Assembly: GCF_019312585.1 (NCBI RefSeq)
Contig: NZ_JAHWDP010000001.1
Span: forward strand, 434,001 to 498,000
DNA length: 64,000 nucleotides
Direction of reading: 5' to 3'
Source: Halomarinibacterium sedimenti
GTDB taxonomy: Bacteria; Bacteroidota; Bacteroidia; Flavobacteriales; Flavobacteriaceae
Positions 17,559 through 25,917 of this stretch are shown here, in pieces. Each line of letters begins with the position of its first letter. The first letter of the stretch is position 1. The translations under genes were made by a program, and so were the position numbers. Under the pieces are notes generated by a model, which saw only the letters and a program-made list of their open reading frames with translations, did not search any database and had not been told where the DNA came from.

Positions 17559-17565
17559 CTTTAAA

Positions 17566-18669
17566 ATGAAATATCTCGTTGCCATAATAACTATTTGTTT
17601 GTCTTTTTCTTGTAAGAATACTGAAGAGAAAAAAAATGAAGTGCCTGTTACTGAAACCATTGAAACAGTAAAAGACAGCCTTATATACCCAGAAGAAAGC
17701 CATTTTAAATCGCTTAGACAAGTCACTTTTGGAGGTGATAATGCAGAAGCCTATTGGAGTTTTGACGACACACAATTGGTATTTCAATCTAATTATAAAG
17801 ATTGGGGCGTGGAATGTGATCAAATGTTTTTAATGAATGTTAATGACACATTTAAAGACTCCAAACCTCCTATGATTAGTACAGGAAAAGGGCGTACGAC
17901 TTGTGCCTATTTCCTGCCAGATAACAAACATTTTGTGTACGCTTCTACCCATTTAGTTGATGAAAATTGTCCAGAGGTTCCACTACGTGAAAATGGAAAG
18001 TATGTATGGCCAGTGTACGATAGCTTCGATATTTTTGTGGCAGATCTTGAAGGAAACATTACCGCACAACTTACTCATGAAAAAGGGTATGATGCCGAAG
18101 CTACGGTATCTCCCAAAGGTGATAAAATTGTGTTCACCTCTACCCGTAGTGGTGATTTAGAATTATATACCATGAATATTGACGGAAGTGATGTAAAACA
18201 AATCACAAACGAACTTGGCTATGATGGAGGTGCATTCTTTTCGCCCGATGGAACCAAGCTTATTTTCCGTTCTTCACGTCCAAAAACCGAAGCCGAAATA
18301 AAAGAATACAAAGATTTATTGGCCCAAGGATTAGTGCAACCTACCGAAATGGAACTCTATATTTGTAATGCAGACGGAAGCGATTTACGACAGCTTACTA
18401 ATCTAGGAAATGCCAACTGGAGCCCTTTCTTCCATCCAAGTGGTGAAAAGATTTTATTCTCCAGTAATTTTGAAGCCGAAAGAGGATTCCCATTCAACTT
18501 GTATATGATTGATGTTGATGGTAAGAATTTGAAGCGAATCACCCACGGTGAGACATTTGATGCCTTTCCAGTATTTAGTAATGATGGAAAGTACTTGGTA
18601 TTTTCGTCTAACCGAAACAATGGAGGTACAAGAGACACCAATCTCTTTATTGCTGAATGGCAAGACTAG
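17566..18669 (+). CDS. TolB-like WD40/PD40 beta-propeller lipoprotein
   Basis: A 367-residue protein; start at 17566 gives a lipoprotein signal (lipobox LSFSC, C17). It carries repeated PD40-type blades, for example 'SPKGDKIVFTSTRSGDLELY', 'SPDGTKLIFRSS', 'HPSGEKILFSSN' and 'SNDGKYLVFSSN', typical of TolB-like propellers. Such proteins bind partners in the periplasm or at the cell surface. It shares a short divergent promoter region with the M28 aminopeptidase, suggesting joint expression and perhaps a joint peptide-related function. No catalytic motif is seen. Confidence 0.85.
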   Translation: MKYLVAIITICLSFSCKNTEEKKNEVPVTETIETVKDSLIYPEESHFKSLRQVTFGGDNAEAYWSFDDTQLVFQSNYKDWGVECDQMFLMNVNDTFKDSKPPMISTGKGRTTCAYFLPDNKHFVYASTHLVDENCPEVPLRENGKYVWPVYDSFDIFVADLEGNITAQLTHEKGYDAEATVSPKGDKIVFTSTRSGDLELYTMNIDGSDVKQITNELGYDGGAFFSPDGTKLIFRSSRPKTEAEIKEYKDLLAQGLVQPTEMELYICNADGSDLRQLTNLGNANWSPFFHPSGEKILFSSNFEAERGFPFNLYMIDVDGKNLKRITHGETFDAFPVFSNDGKYLVFSSNRNNGGTRDTNLFIAEWQD

Positions 18670-18699
18670 GTCGTACAGCGACTGCCTAAAATAAATATA

Positions 18700-20097
18700 T
18701 TGTCAAAATACAGTTTTAAACAGTATCTAACTCCTGTGCTATTTGCTATAATCATGGCAAGTATGTATGGGAGTTTTGCTTATGACCTTGTTAGAAGCGA
18801 TTTTACAAAACTGATTTCTTTATTTGGAGGGCTTTTCATTTTAACCTATCAACTGACTAAAATGTATGGTTGGAATTTTAAGCTCTTACTAGGTCTAGGC
18901 ATCTTCTTCAGAATTATTTTTCTATTTGCTACCCCCAATTTATCACAAGACTTTTATCGTTTTATTTGGGATGGGCAAGTACTTATGCAAGGCTATAGTC
19001 CTTATTTAGTCTCTCCTGAAACATATTTACAAAATCCATCATTAGCTGGTTTTGTAATACCGCAAGCCGAAGTTTTATACCAAGGAATGGGAATGCCTAG
19101 TATTGCGAATTTTACCAATTACCCACCCATGAATCAGTTGTGTTTTGCTTTGGCTACATATTTTGGAGGAAAAAGCATAATTGGATCGGTCATTGGATTG
19201 AGAATTATTATCATCCTTGCAGACATGGGGATTCTTTACTTCGGAAAAAAGATACTTGAAAAGCTGAATCTACCCATCCAAAATATATTTTGGTACTTTT
19301 TAAATCCTTTTATCATCATCGAACTCACTGGAAACTTACATTTTGAAGGAGTCATGCTCTTCTTTTTTGTGGTTTCCATCTTTTTTCTTCAGAAGAAGAA
19401 ATGGTTATTATCGGCTGTGTTTTTAGGGCTTTCAGTATCAACGAAATTAATTCCATTAATTTTCCTTCCTATTTTCTTTCAGTGGTTTTGGAAGAAAGAA
19501 TATTCGTTTCCTGAGGGTATTGCAAACCTTACTAAGTATTACTTAGTTGCATTGGGAACAGTCATTATTACTTTTTTACCGTTTATTTCTTCAGAATTTA
19601 TGACTAATTACTTAGCCACAAATGCACTTTGGTTTCAAAATTTTGAATTCAATGCAAGTATTTATTATATCATTAGGGAGATAGGCTTTCAAATAGTAGG
19701 TTGGAATATTATTGAAACGGTTGGAAAAATACTTCCGCTTATTGTAATTGCCTTTATCATTGGAATCACATTTTTCAGAAAAAACACCTCTTTAATACAA
19801 CTTGTTTCAGCAATGTTGTTCAGTATTTCTTTTTATTTTTTACTCTCTACAACTATTCATCCTTGGTATGTAGCAACGCCATTACTCTTATGTATTTTTA
19901 CAAAATATAGGTTCCCCGTTGTTTGGAGCGCAACGGTAATGTTAAGCTATATAGCCTATAATGGAATTATGGTTGAGGAAAATTTCTGGCTCATTACATT
20001 GGAGTATGGCATCGTTGCAGGGTATGCCATTTGGGAAATTTTCTTTAAAAAGGAGCCTAAATCATTTAGCTCTCAAAAGCCGATTCTGGGTTCTTAA
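18700..20097 (+). CDS. Polytopic GT-C-type mannosyltransferase-like membrane protein
   Basis: A 465-residue protein starting with TTG; no ATG lies near. It has around ten to twelve hydrophobic segments. 'SQDFYRFIWDGQVLMQGYSPYL' has the acidic residues in the first outer loop expected for GT-C enzymes that use polyprenyl-phosphate sugars (GT87/PimE-like, DUF2029). 'NYPPMNQ' and a central 'STKLIP' element agree. It would transfer a hexose from a lipid carrier on the periplasmic side, and the DPM1-like enzyme at 12268 could make that donor. The 3' end overlaps the convergent VOC gene by 32 bp. Confidence 0.75.
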   Translation: MSKYSFKQYLTPVLFAIIMASMYGSFAYDLVRSDFTKLISLFGGLFILTYQLTKMYGWNFKLLLGLGIFFRIIFLFATPNLSQDFYRFIWDGQVLMQGYSPYLVSPETYLQNPSLAGFVIPQAEVLYQGMGMPSIANFTNYPPMNQLCFALATYFGGKSIIGSVIGLRIIIILADMGILYFGKKILEKLNLPIQNIFWYFLNPFIIIELTGNLHFEGVMLFFFVVSIFFLQKKKWLLSAVFLGLSVSTKLIPLIFLPIFFQWFWKKEYSFPEGIANLTKYYLVALGTVIITFLPFISSEFMTNYLATNALWFQNFEFNASIYYIIREIGFQIVGWNIIETVGKILPLIVIAFIIGITFFRKNTSLIQLVSAMLFSISFYFLLSTTIHPWYVATPLLLCIFTKYRFPVVWSATVMLSYIAYNGIMVEENFWLITLEYGIVAGYAIWEIFFKKEPKSFSSQKPILGS

Positions 20098-20479
20098 AGC
20101 ACTTAAACTCGATTATATATCCGTTAGGATCTCTAAGAAAAAAGGATTTATGCTCTCCAGGCTTTCCTGCCAAGAATTTGGTTTCATCAATGTGCAAAAA
20201 ATCTTCGGCCTTCATCTTTTTGTATAGTTTTTTCCAATTTTCATTTGGTAAAATAATTCCATAATGAAAGGAAGGAAGCACTGTCTTTTCAAAGCTATAA
20301 CTTGGATATGTAAATTTAAAAGTCCCTGATTTACTAAACGTCATCTGGTGACCAAATAGATTAATATCTACCCAATTTTGAGATTTTCTGCCACAAGAAG
20401 CACCAATGATTTGAGTATAAAATTTCTCGGTAGCATCAATATGCCTGCAAGGCAACGAAATATGAAATTTATGTTCCAT
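20066..20479 (-). CDS. VOC (glyoxalase/bleomycin-resistance fold) family protein
   Basis: A 137-residue protein with a single vicinal-oxygen-chelate domain. 'HISLPCRHIDATEKFYT' is the first beta-alpha unit and 'SFFLRDPNGYIIEFKCF' the characteristic C-terminal strand with a metal-binding Glu. His5 or His7, a central His and that Glu could bind a divalent metal. Relatives are mostly of unknown substrate and resemble lactoylglutathione lyase subunits. It overlaps the convergent GT-C gene by 32 bp. Function cannot be stated more closely. Confidence 0.8.
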   Translation of the reverse strand: MEHKFHISLPCRHIDATEKFYTQIIGASCGRKSQNWVDINLFGHQMTFSKSGTFKFTYPSYSFEKTVLPSFHYGIILPNENWKKLYKKMKAEDFLHIDETKFLAGKPGEHKSFFLRDPNGYIIEFKCFKNPESAFES

Positions 20480-20552
20480 AGCTATACTTTTTTTCCTACT
20501 CTGAAAATAAGGAATTTCTAAATAAAAAATATAGCTACACTAAAGAATTATA

Positions 20553-20591
20553 AACATAAAAAAGTTGGTAACTCCAATGAACTACCAACTT
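20553..20591 (-). terminator. Intrinsic terminator of the polyamine operon
   Basis: AAGTTGGTA (20562-20570) pairs with TACCAACTT (20583-20591), a 9-bp stem with a 12-base loop. On the minus strand it is followed by TTTTATGTTTAT. It lies 27 bp beyond the stop of the last gene of the speA operon. Confidence 0.7.
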
Positions 20592-20617
20592 AATTACAAT
20601 TTTAGGATGGCATTTAT

Positions 20618-20914
20618 TTAATAATCGTCATCTGCATCTTCATCTGCCATTTCTGGAGTTTCCTCTGTTCTTTCGTCATCATCAAAAGTATCATCGTCTT
20701 CGTCATAATTCTCCATAGTATCGGCAAGTCTTTTACTCACTTTTACTAGATACATTGTATCTTCGGTTCTTACTTCAACGGCTTCAATGATTTCATTTTG
20801 GGCGTTACGAAATACAATAATATCTTTTGAATCATAACCATTCGGAAATTTTTCAACAAGCATTTCTAAAATTTCCTTGTTCAGTTTTTTAAAATCTACA
20901 ATAACTCTTTTCAT
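20618..20914 (-). CDS. Small acidic-tailed protein of the polyamine operon, unknown
   Basis: A 98-residue protein. Residues 1-65 look like a compact alpha/beta fold ('ILEMLVEKFPNGYDSKDIIVFRN'); the last 35 residues are almost all Asp/Glu. Its ATG overlaps the stop of the deoxyhypusine-synthase-like gene by one base (TAATG), so translation is probably coupled. Similar proteins with acidic tails occur in flavobacteria, without known function that I can recall. The neighbouring speB product also ends in an Asp/Asn-rich tail. Binding of polyamines or basic partners by the acidic tail is speculation. Confidence 0.75.
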   Translation of the reverse strand: MKRVIVDFKKLNKEILEMLVEKFPNGYDSKDIIVFRNAQNEIIEAVEVRTEDTMYLVKVSKRLADTMENYDEDDDTFDDDERTEETPEMADEDADDDY

Positions 20915-21888
20915 TACATATCTAATAAGTAAGCAAAAATTAGGGGTGCTACAATGGTAGCGTCACTTTCAATAATATATTTTGGGGTATTGATATCTAA
21001 TTTCCCCCAGGTAATCTTTTCATTAGGCACGGCTCCAGAATAGCTTCCGTAGCTCGTCGTTGAATCACTAATTTGACAGAAATAACTCCAAAACGGTGTG
21101 TCTGTTCTTTCCATATCTTGATACAACATTGGCACCACACAAATTGGGAAATCACCAGCGATTCCACCACCAATTTGGAAGAATCCAATTCCCTTTTGGG
21201 AGTTGCCCGTATACCAATCGGCTAAAAAAGTCATATACTCAATACCACTCTTCATAGTAGAGGCTTTTAATTCCCCTTTTAGCACATAACTGGCAAAAAT
21301 ATTCCCCATAGTACTATCTTCCCAACCTGGAACGACAATGGGTAGATTTTTTTCGGCGGCCGCATACATCCAAGAATTTTTTATGTCTATTTCGTAGTAC
21401 TGTTCCAATACACCACTAAGCAATAATTTATACATAAACTCATGCGGAAAGTAGCGTTCTCCTTTAGCTTCGGCATCTTTCCAAATTTTTACTATGTGCT
21501 TTTGCAGTCTACGGAAGGCTTCTTCTTCAGGAATACACGTATCGGTGACACGATTTAAGCCTCTTTCCAACAAATCCCACTCGTCTTGCGCAGTTAAATC
21601 ACGATAATGAGGAACTCTTTCGTAATGAGAGTGGGCCACCAAATTCATTAAGTCTTCTTCGAGGTTGGCACCCGTACACGAAATAATATGCACTTTATCT
21701 TGACGGATGACTTCAGCAAATATTTTTCCCAATTCTGCCGTACTCATGGCACCAGCCAAAGAAACCAACATTTTGGCACCGCCATTAAGTTGATCTTCAT
21801 AGCCTTTTGCCGCATCCACTAATGCCGCAGCATTAAAGTGCAAATAGTATTTTTGAATAAATTGAGAAATTGGTCCTTTAGTAGTCAT
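20914..21888 (-). CDS. Deoxyhypusine synthase-like protein, candidate homospermidine synthase
   Basis: A 324-residue protein from the ATG at 21888, which overlaps the speB stop by 11 bp. It matches the deoxyhypusine synthase family along its length: 'ISCTGANLEEDLMNL' is the NAD-binding region and 'KITWGKLD' near the end contains Lys296 at the position of the catalytic Lys in the WGK motif. True DHS modifies eIF5A, which bacteria lack. Plant homospermidine synthase evolved from DHS, and flavobacteria are known for sym-homospermidine as their main polyamine. After speA and speB (arginine to agmatine to putrescine), this enzyme is a good candidate for joining two putrescines or making a related polyamine. 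Confidence 0.85.
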   Translation of the reverse strand: MTTKGPISQFIQKYYLHFNAAALVDAAKGYEDQLNGGAKMLVSLAGAMSTAELGKIFAEVIRQDKVHIISCTGANLEEDLMNLVAHSHYERVPHYRDLTAQDEWDLLERGLNRVTDTCIPEEEAFRRLQKHIVKIWKDAEAKGERYFPHEFMYKLLLSGVLEQYYEIDIKNSWMYAAAEKNLPIVVPGWEDSTMGNIFASYVLKGELKASTMKSGIEYMTFLADWYTGNSQKGIGFFQIGGGIAGDFPICVVPMLYQDMERTDTPFWSYFCQISDSTTSYGSYSGAVPNEKITWGKLDINTPKYIIESDATIVAPLIFAYLLDM

Positions 21889-22819
21889 CGTTGTCGTCGT
21901 TAAATTTTGAAGGAGATGTTCCTTTTTTATTGTCGTTGAAATTACTTTCATACTCGTCTTCGCTATCTTCTTCTGAAAATTTATAGCTCAACATTTTGTA
22001 GTACAATTTTGCAGCTAGAAAATCTGAAGATTTCTCTTCGGGTCTTGGACAAAGTTCCACGATATCAAATCCAACCACATTTTTTTCGGCAAATACTTGC
22101 TTTAAAAACTCAAGCGTTTCGTACCAAAACAATCCTCCTGGTTCTGGAGTCCCAGTTGAAGGCATTATGGAAGGGTCGAATGCATCTAAATCAATCGTGA
22201 TAAATACATTGTCACCCATAGCCTCAATAACGTTGTCCATCCAATACTCATCGTTTGCCATATCGTGTGCAAACCACGTTTTTTCGGTGTCCATGACACG
22301 GGTTTCGGCAACATCCATACTCCTAATTCCTACTTGAAGTAAGTTTGTTGTTTGGCTTGCTTCATATAATGCGCAAGCGTGATTGCATTTGGATCCCTCA
22401 TACTCCTTACGAAGATCTGCATGGGCATCTAGTTGCAATACGGTTAAATCGTCAAACGTTTCATTAAATGCACGAATAGTTCCTATAGAAATACTATGCT
22501 CACCACCAAAGATGGTTACAAATTTGTTACGTAAGATATAATCTTTAACTGTTTTGTGCACGATATCCACTACTGCTTCTGGTGAAGATTTTTCGGTAAT
22601 AGCATCGGCAAGGTAAATACCTTGTTTGTACACTTCGGTTTCGGTTTCGATGTCGTATAACTCCATATTCTCTGAAGCATTTAAAAAAGCTTCAGGTCCT
22701 TTATCTGCTCCTTTTTGCCAGGTGCTAGTTCCGTCATACGGAACTGGAATTAATACTACTTTACTTGTTTCCAAAGCAGCATACTGCTGTGGAATGCCTG
22801 CATACGTTTTACTTGTCAT
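21878..22819 (-). CDS. speB: Agmatinase (ureohydrolase family)
   Basis: A 313-residue arginase/agmatinase family protein. The binuclear manganese motifs are GGEHSISIG, DAHADLR and the DLDAFDPS element, with 'GTPEPGG' after it. It hydrolyses agmatine to putrescine and urea, which fits its position directly after speA (11-bp overlap with that gene). An unusual feature is a C-terminal tail of about 30 residues rich in Asp, Asn and Ser beyond the family core. It is cotranscribed with the deoxyhypusine-synthase-like gene. Confidence 0.9.
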   Translation of the reverse strand: MTSKTYAGIPQQYAALETSKVVLIPVPYDGTSTWQKGADKGPEAFLNASENMELYDIETETEVYKQGIYLADAITEKSSPEAVVDIVHKTVKDYILRNKFVTIFGGEHSISIGTIRAFNETFDDLTVLQLDAHADLRKEYEGSKCNHACALYEASQTTNLLQVGIRSMDVAETRVMDTEKTWFAHDMANDEYWMDNVIEAMGDNVFITIDLDAFDPSIMPSTGTPEPGGLFWYETLEFLKQVFAEKNVVGFDIVELCPRPEEKSSDFLAAKLYYKMLSYKFSEEDSEDEYESNFNDNKKGTSPSKFNDDNDDY

Positions 22820-24206
22820 AACCTAAAATTGAAAGCAATTGTTCGCTTGTTTGTTCATTTGAAAATACTTGGGTTGTTATGTTCCCTTCCTTGTCTTTAT
22901 CGATTAAAATATGTTTAGGCGAAGGAATTAAACAGTGTTGTAATCCTCCAAAACCTCCTATAGATTCTTGATACGCCCCTGTATTAAAGAAACCAATATA
23001 CAAAGGTTTATCTTTTCTGAATTTTGGTAAATAAATAGCATTCGCATGCTGCTCACTATTGTAGTAGTCATCGCTATCGCAAGTGAGTCCTCCCAAAAGT
23101 ACTCTTTCGTATTCATCGTTCCAACGATTAATAGACAGCATAATAAACCGCTTATTAATTGCCCAAGTATCTGGTAGAGTAGTGATAAAAGAGGAATTGA
23201 TCATATTCCACTTTTCGCGATCGTTTTGTTGTTTTTGGTACAACACTTCGTAAATAGCACCGCCACTTTCTCCTACCGTAAAGCTACCAAACTCGGTAAA
23301 AATATGAGGCACTGGCACATCTTCTTCTTCACAAGCAAGATTGATTTGGTTTACAATTTCATCAACCATATAGCTGTAGTCGTATTCAAATGCCAACGAA
23401 TTCTTAATAGGAAAACCACCTCCAATATTTAAGCTATCCAACGAAGGACAAATCTTTTTTAAACGTGTATATACTTTTAAGCATTTCGATAATTCGTTCC
23501 AGTAATAAGCATTATCTCGTATCCCTGTATTAATGAAAAAATGTAACATTTTAAGTTCCACCTTTTCATTGTTTTTTACTTGATTTTCGTAAAACGGAAC
23601 AATGTTTTTGTAACCAATACCCAAACGAGAAGTATAAAACTCAAATTTTGGTTCTTCTTCGGAAGCGATACGAATTCCTATTTTAAAATCCTTTTTTATT
23701 TCACTAGAAAGTAAATCGATTTCTTCATAATTATCGATAATGGGAATGCAGTTTTCGTGACCGCTATTAATTAAATCGGCAATATTGGTAATATATTTAT
23801 CCCGTTTAAATCCATTACAAATAACAAACGTATCATTTGCTATTTTTCCTTCCGCTTTTAAATTTTTTACAATATTAATATCGAAAGCCGAAGAGGTTTC
23901 AATATGAATATTGTTTTTTAAAGCTTCATTTAAAACATGTTTAAAATGCGAGCTCTTGGTACAATAGCTGTAATTATAAGTTCCCTTATAATCGTGCTTT
24001 TTTATCGCTCGAGCAAACCAACGTTTTGCTCTTTTTATGTTATCAGAAATCTTTGGGAGATAGGTAAATTTTAATGGTGCTCCGTATTCTTCAACAAGTG
24101 CCATTAAGTCTATATCGTGAAACTGTAGGTGATCTCCATCTAAATTAAATTCGTCTTGTGGAAAATGATATGTTTGATCTATAAGATCAATATATTTTGT
24201 GTTCAT
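22809..24206 (-). CDS. speA: Biosynthetic arginine decarboxylase (fold III PLP enzyme)
   Basis: A 465-residue PLP enzyme of the alanine-racemase-fold decarboxylase family. Lys84 in 'YSYCTKSS' is the PLP lysine, 'LNIGGGFP' binds the phosphate, and 'TCDSDDYY' with C376 is the active-site Cys-Asp of the other subunit. It is shorter than classical E. coli SpeA (about 650 residues), as is usual in Bacteroidota. It decarboxylates arginine to agmatine. It is the first gene of a four-gene operon; a long leader precedes it. An ornithine or diaminopimelate substrate cannot be excluded from sequence alone, but the speB neighbour supports arginine. Confidence 0.88.
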   Translation of the reverse strand: MNTKYIDLIDQTYHFPQDEFNLDGDHLQFHDIDLMALVEEYGAPLKFTYLPKISDNIKRAKRWFARAIKKHDYKGTYNYSYCTKSSHFKHVLNEALKNNIHIETSSAFDINIVKNLKAEGKIANDTFVICNGFKRDKYITNIADLINSGHENCIPIIDNYEEIDLLSSEIKKDFKIGIRIASEEEPKFEFYTSRLGIGYKNIVPFYENQVKNNEKVELKMLHFFINTGIRDNAYYWNELSKCLKVYTRLKKICPSLDSLNIGGGFPIKNSLAFEYDYSYMVDEIVNQINLACEEEDVPVPHIFTEFGSFTVGESGGAIYEVLYQKQQNDREKWNMINSSFITTLPDTWAINKRFIMLSINRWNDEYERVLLGGLTCDSDDYYNSEQHANAIYLPKFRKDKPLYIGFFNTGAYQESIGGFGGLQHCLIPSPKHILIDKDKEGNITTQVFSNEQTSEQLLSILGYDK

Positions 24207-24550
24207 TATGAGTTAGTAGTTCAATGTTTACAATAGGAATATATCCTTAGTGGATAAATATAAAAGTTTTTGTTCTAATTCCTAATAAAATCAAACAATT
24301 ATAGGCAACAATGCCCATACTTTTTTACGTAAAAAGACGGTTACCCAAAAGGCAGGAGAATAGGAATTTTTATCTAGCTTTCGGTTGCTTACCTGGTAAA
24401 CTGTTTTTGAAGATACTTTCCTAAACTTCAAAAACCCGAATGAAAAAAAATCTTTCAATTGTGTATTGCTAAAAGCGGAGCAAATGTAATTTTTTTTATG
24501 AAACACAAAACTTTTTGAAGAAAAATTTTAAAGTTAAATTTTTTAAGAAA
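24207..24550 (-). other. 344-bp gap: probable long speA leader
   Basis: No credible gene lies here; a 71-codon minus-strand frame (24291-24506) overlaps the promoter and looks like no known protein. Between promoter and speA the leader contains TTTTTACGTAAAAA (24322-24335), a 14-bp perfect palindrome, and a short TTACC-A-GGTAA repeat near 24390. These could fold or bind a protein. No known riboswitch class is recognised. Confidence 0.4.
24481..24508 (-). promoter_or_regulatory. Strong consensus promoter reading toward speA
   Basis: On the minus strand a TTG (24506-24508) is followed after 17 bases by TACATTTG (complement of CAAATGTA, 24481-24488), an exact match to the Bacteroidota consensus. 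Transcription would begin near 24476 and give speA a leader of about 270 bases. No closer promoter of similar quality is visible. Confidence 0.6.
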
Positions 24551-25414
24551 TTAAGCCATGGAAAAGAGGTTAATTTCCTCTGCCGTTAAGGTTCTCCAAC
24601 GCCCTCGTGGCAAGTCTTTTTTGGTAAGTGGCCCAAGCGTTACACAATCTACGCGTACCACTTGATAGTTTAAATGTTCAAAAATATCACGGATAATGCT
24701 ATTCCCCATATTTTTAATCCTTAATCCCACTTCTTTTTTAGGGGCATTATCTACATATTTTATCTCTTCTACAGTAACTTCTTTTCCATCAATTTTAAAT
24801 CCTTCTTGAATTTTTTGAAGATCATCACCCTTTAGGTTTTTATCCAATTCTATATGGAACAAACGCGACATCCCTTTTTTATGAATCTTATTAATTAAGA
24901 CATCGTCATTGGTAAAAAGAAATAATCCGGTAGCATTTCTACCCAAGCGCCCCACAGGTTTTACTTTGGCACTGGTAGCGTTGGCAATTAAATCCATAAC
25001 CGTTAAACCTTTACTCTCGCTATTGGTTGAAGCCACTCCTTTGGGCTTATTGAGTAAAATATGCGTGACAGGCTCCGGATTAATTCGACGGCCATCGAAT
25101 TTAACCTCATCGGTAGGTTTTACTTGAAAGCCCATTTCATTAATAATTTTACCATTTACGGTAACCAAGCCTGTAGCAATATAGGTATCTGCCTCACGAC
25201 GGGAGCAAATCCCACTATTGGCAATATATTTATTAAGGCGAATACCGTCTCCCGGTTTCTTTTTTGAAACGCCTCCTTTATTTTCTCTGGAAATAGGAAG
25301 TTTTGACGTGTCCTTTTTAATAGGAGCATTTCCACGAGCATGACTTCCCTTACGCACATTATTACCACCTCTTCCAGATGGTTTTCCTTTACTCCCTTGA
25401 TCTCTTCTGCTCAT
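24551..25414 (-). CDS. RluB/RsuA-type pseudouridine synthase-like protein with altered active site
   Basis: A 287-residue protein. Residues 1-55 are a basic, Gly/Ser-rich tail; an S4 RNA-binding domain follows (about 57-105, 'RLNKYIANSGICSRREAD'), then the synthase domain (about 115-285) with 'ILLNKPKGVAST'. In the catalytic motif the family normally reads GRLDxxTxGLLLxTND; here it is GRLGRNATGLFLFTND, with Gly158 where the catalytic Asp should be (codon GGT). The fold signatures are otherwise intact ('RGRWRTLT' at the end). It probably still binds 23S rRNA; whether it makes pseudouridine is doubtful. Confidence 0.85.
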   Translation of the reverse strand: MSRRDQGSKGKPSGRGGNNVRKGSHARGNAPIKKDTSKLPISRENKGGVSKKKPGDGIRLNKYIANSGICSRREADTYIATGLVTVNGKIINEMGFQVKPTDEVKFDGRRINPEPVTHILLNKPKGVASTNSESKGLTVMDLIANATSAKVKPVGRLGRNATGLFLFTNDDVLINKIHKKGMSRLFHIELDKNLKGDDLQKIQEGFKIDGKEVTVEEIKYVDNAPKKEVGLRIKNMGNSIIRDIFEHLNYQVVRVDCVTLGPLTKKDLPRGRWRTLTAEEINLFSMA

Positions 25415-25559
25415 AGTACTGTTTTATTGAAAATTTGGTGCAAAGATACAGCAAGTATTGAAACTAAGATGATTCCTAAGAAAACTTTAGGTATTAGCAT
25501 AAAGAAAGGGAGAAACAAGACATAAGACGTAGGACAAAATTAACATTCGTGCACAAACT

Positions 25560-25733
25560 GCCACATCTGTTGTGGTATATGCCAATGGTGTAGCGGTAAA
25601 TGCCAACTGAGCAGGAGAAATAGCCAATCGAGTGGGGGAAATTGCTACCCGTGTGGGAGAAATTGCTACAGCTTGTGGGTTAAATAGCCACTTGTGTGGG
25701 GGAAATTGCTACAGCTGTTGTATATACTGCTAC
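25560..25733. repeat. Degenerate 21-bp tandem array, nine units
   Basis: The anchor GCYA recurs at 25560, 25581, 25602, 25623, 25644, 25665, 25687, 25708 and 25729: exact 21-base steps with one of 22. The best-conserved units read GTGTGGGRGAAATTGCTAC. On the minus strand the units translate as heptapeptides (VAISPTR, VAISPTR, LAISPAQ and so on) and the two closest differ only at synonymous positions, but a TAA and an extra base interrupt the frame and no start exists. It is not CRISPR: there are no unique spacers. The rest of the 25415-25917 gap holds nothing else I can name. Confidence 0.75.
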
Positions 25734-25917
25734 TTTTTAGGACTTCACGACTACCTAGTTACAATATCCTTTTTCCTATCTTTGGGAGGGTTGCCACAAG
25801 GATGAGCAATAAAATTATTAGTCATAGAAATTATACAAAAAAAAATGAAGTTCAGCAAGAAATAACGGAACGGAACTAAAATTGCACAACAATACACACA
25901 TATAACTCTTTAACCCC

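Noticed and set aside
24291-24506. 71-codon minus-strand gene between rluB-like and speA
   Set aside because: It overlaps a consensus promoter, begins with GTG upstream of that promoter's start site, and resembles no protein family I know.
25544-25683. Cys-rich plus-strand frame across the 21-bp array
   Set aside because: It has no start codon, differences between units are non-synonymous and it ends at a TAG inside the array.
25560-25733. Possible CRISPR array
   Set aside because: Units are directly adjacent 21-mers without unique spacers, and no cas genes are present.
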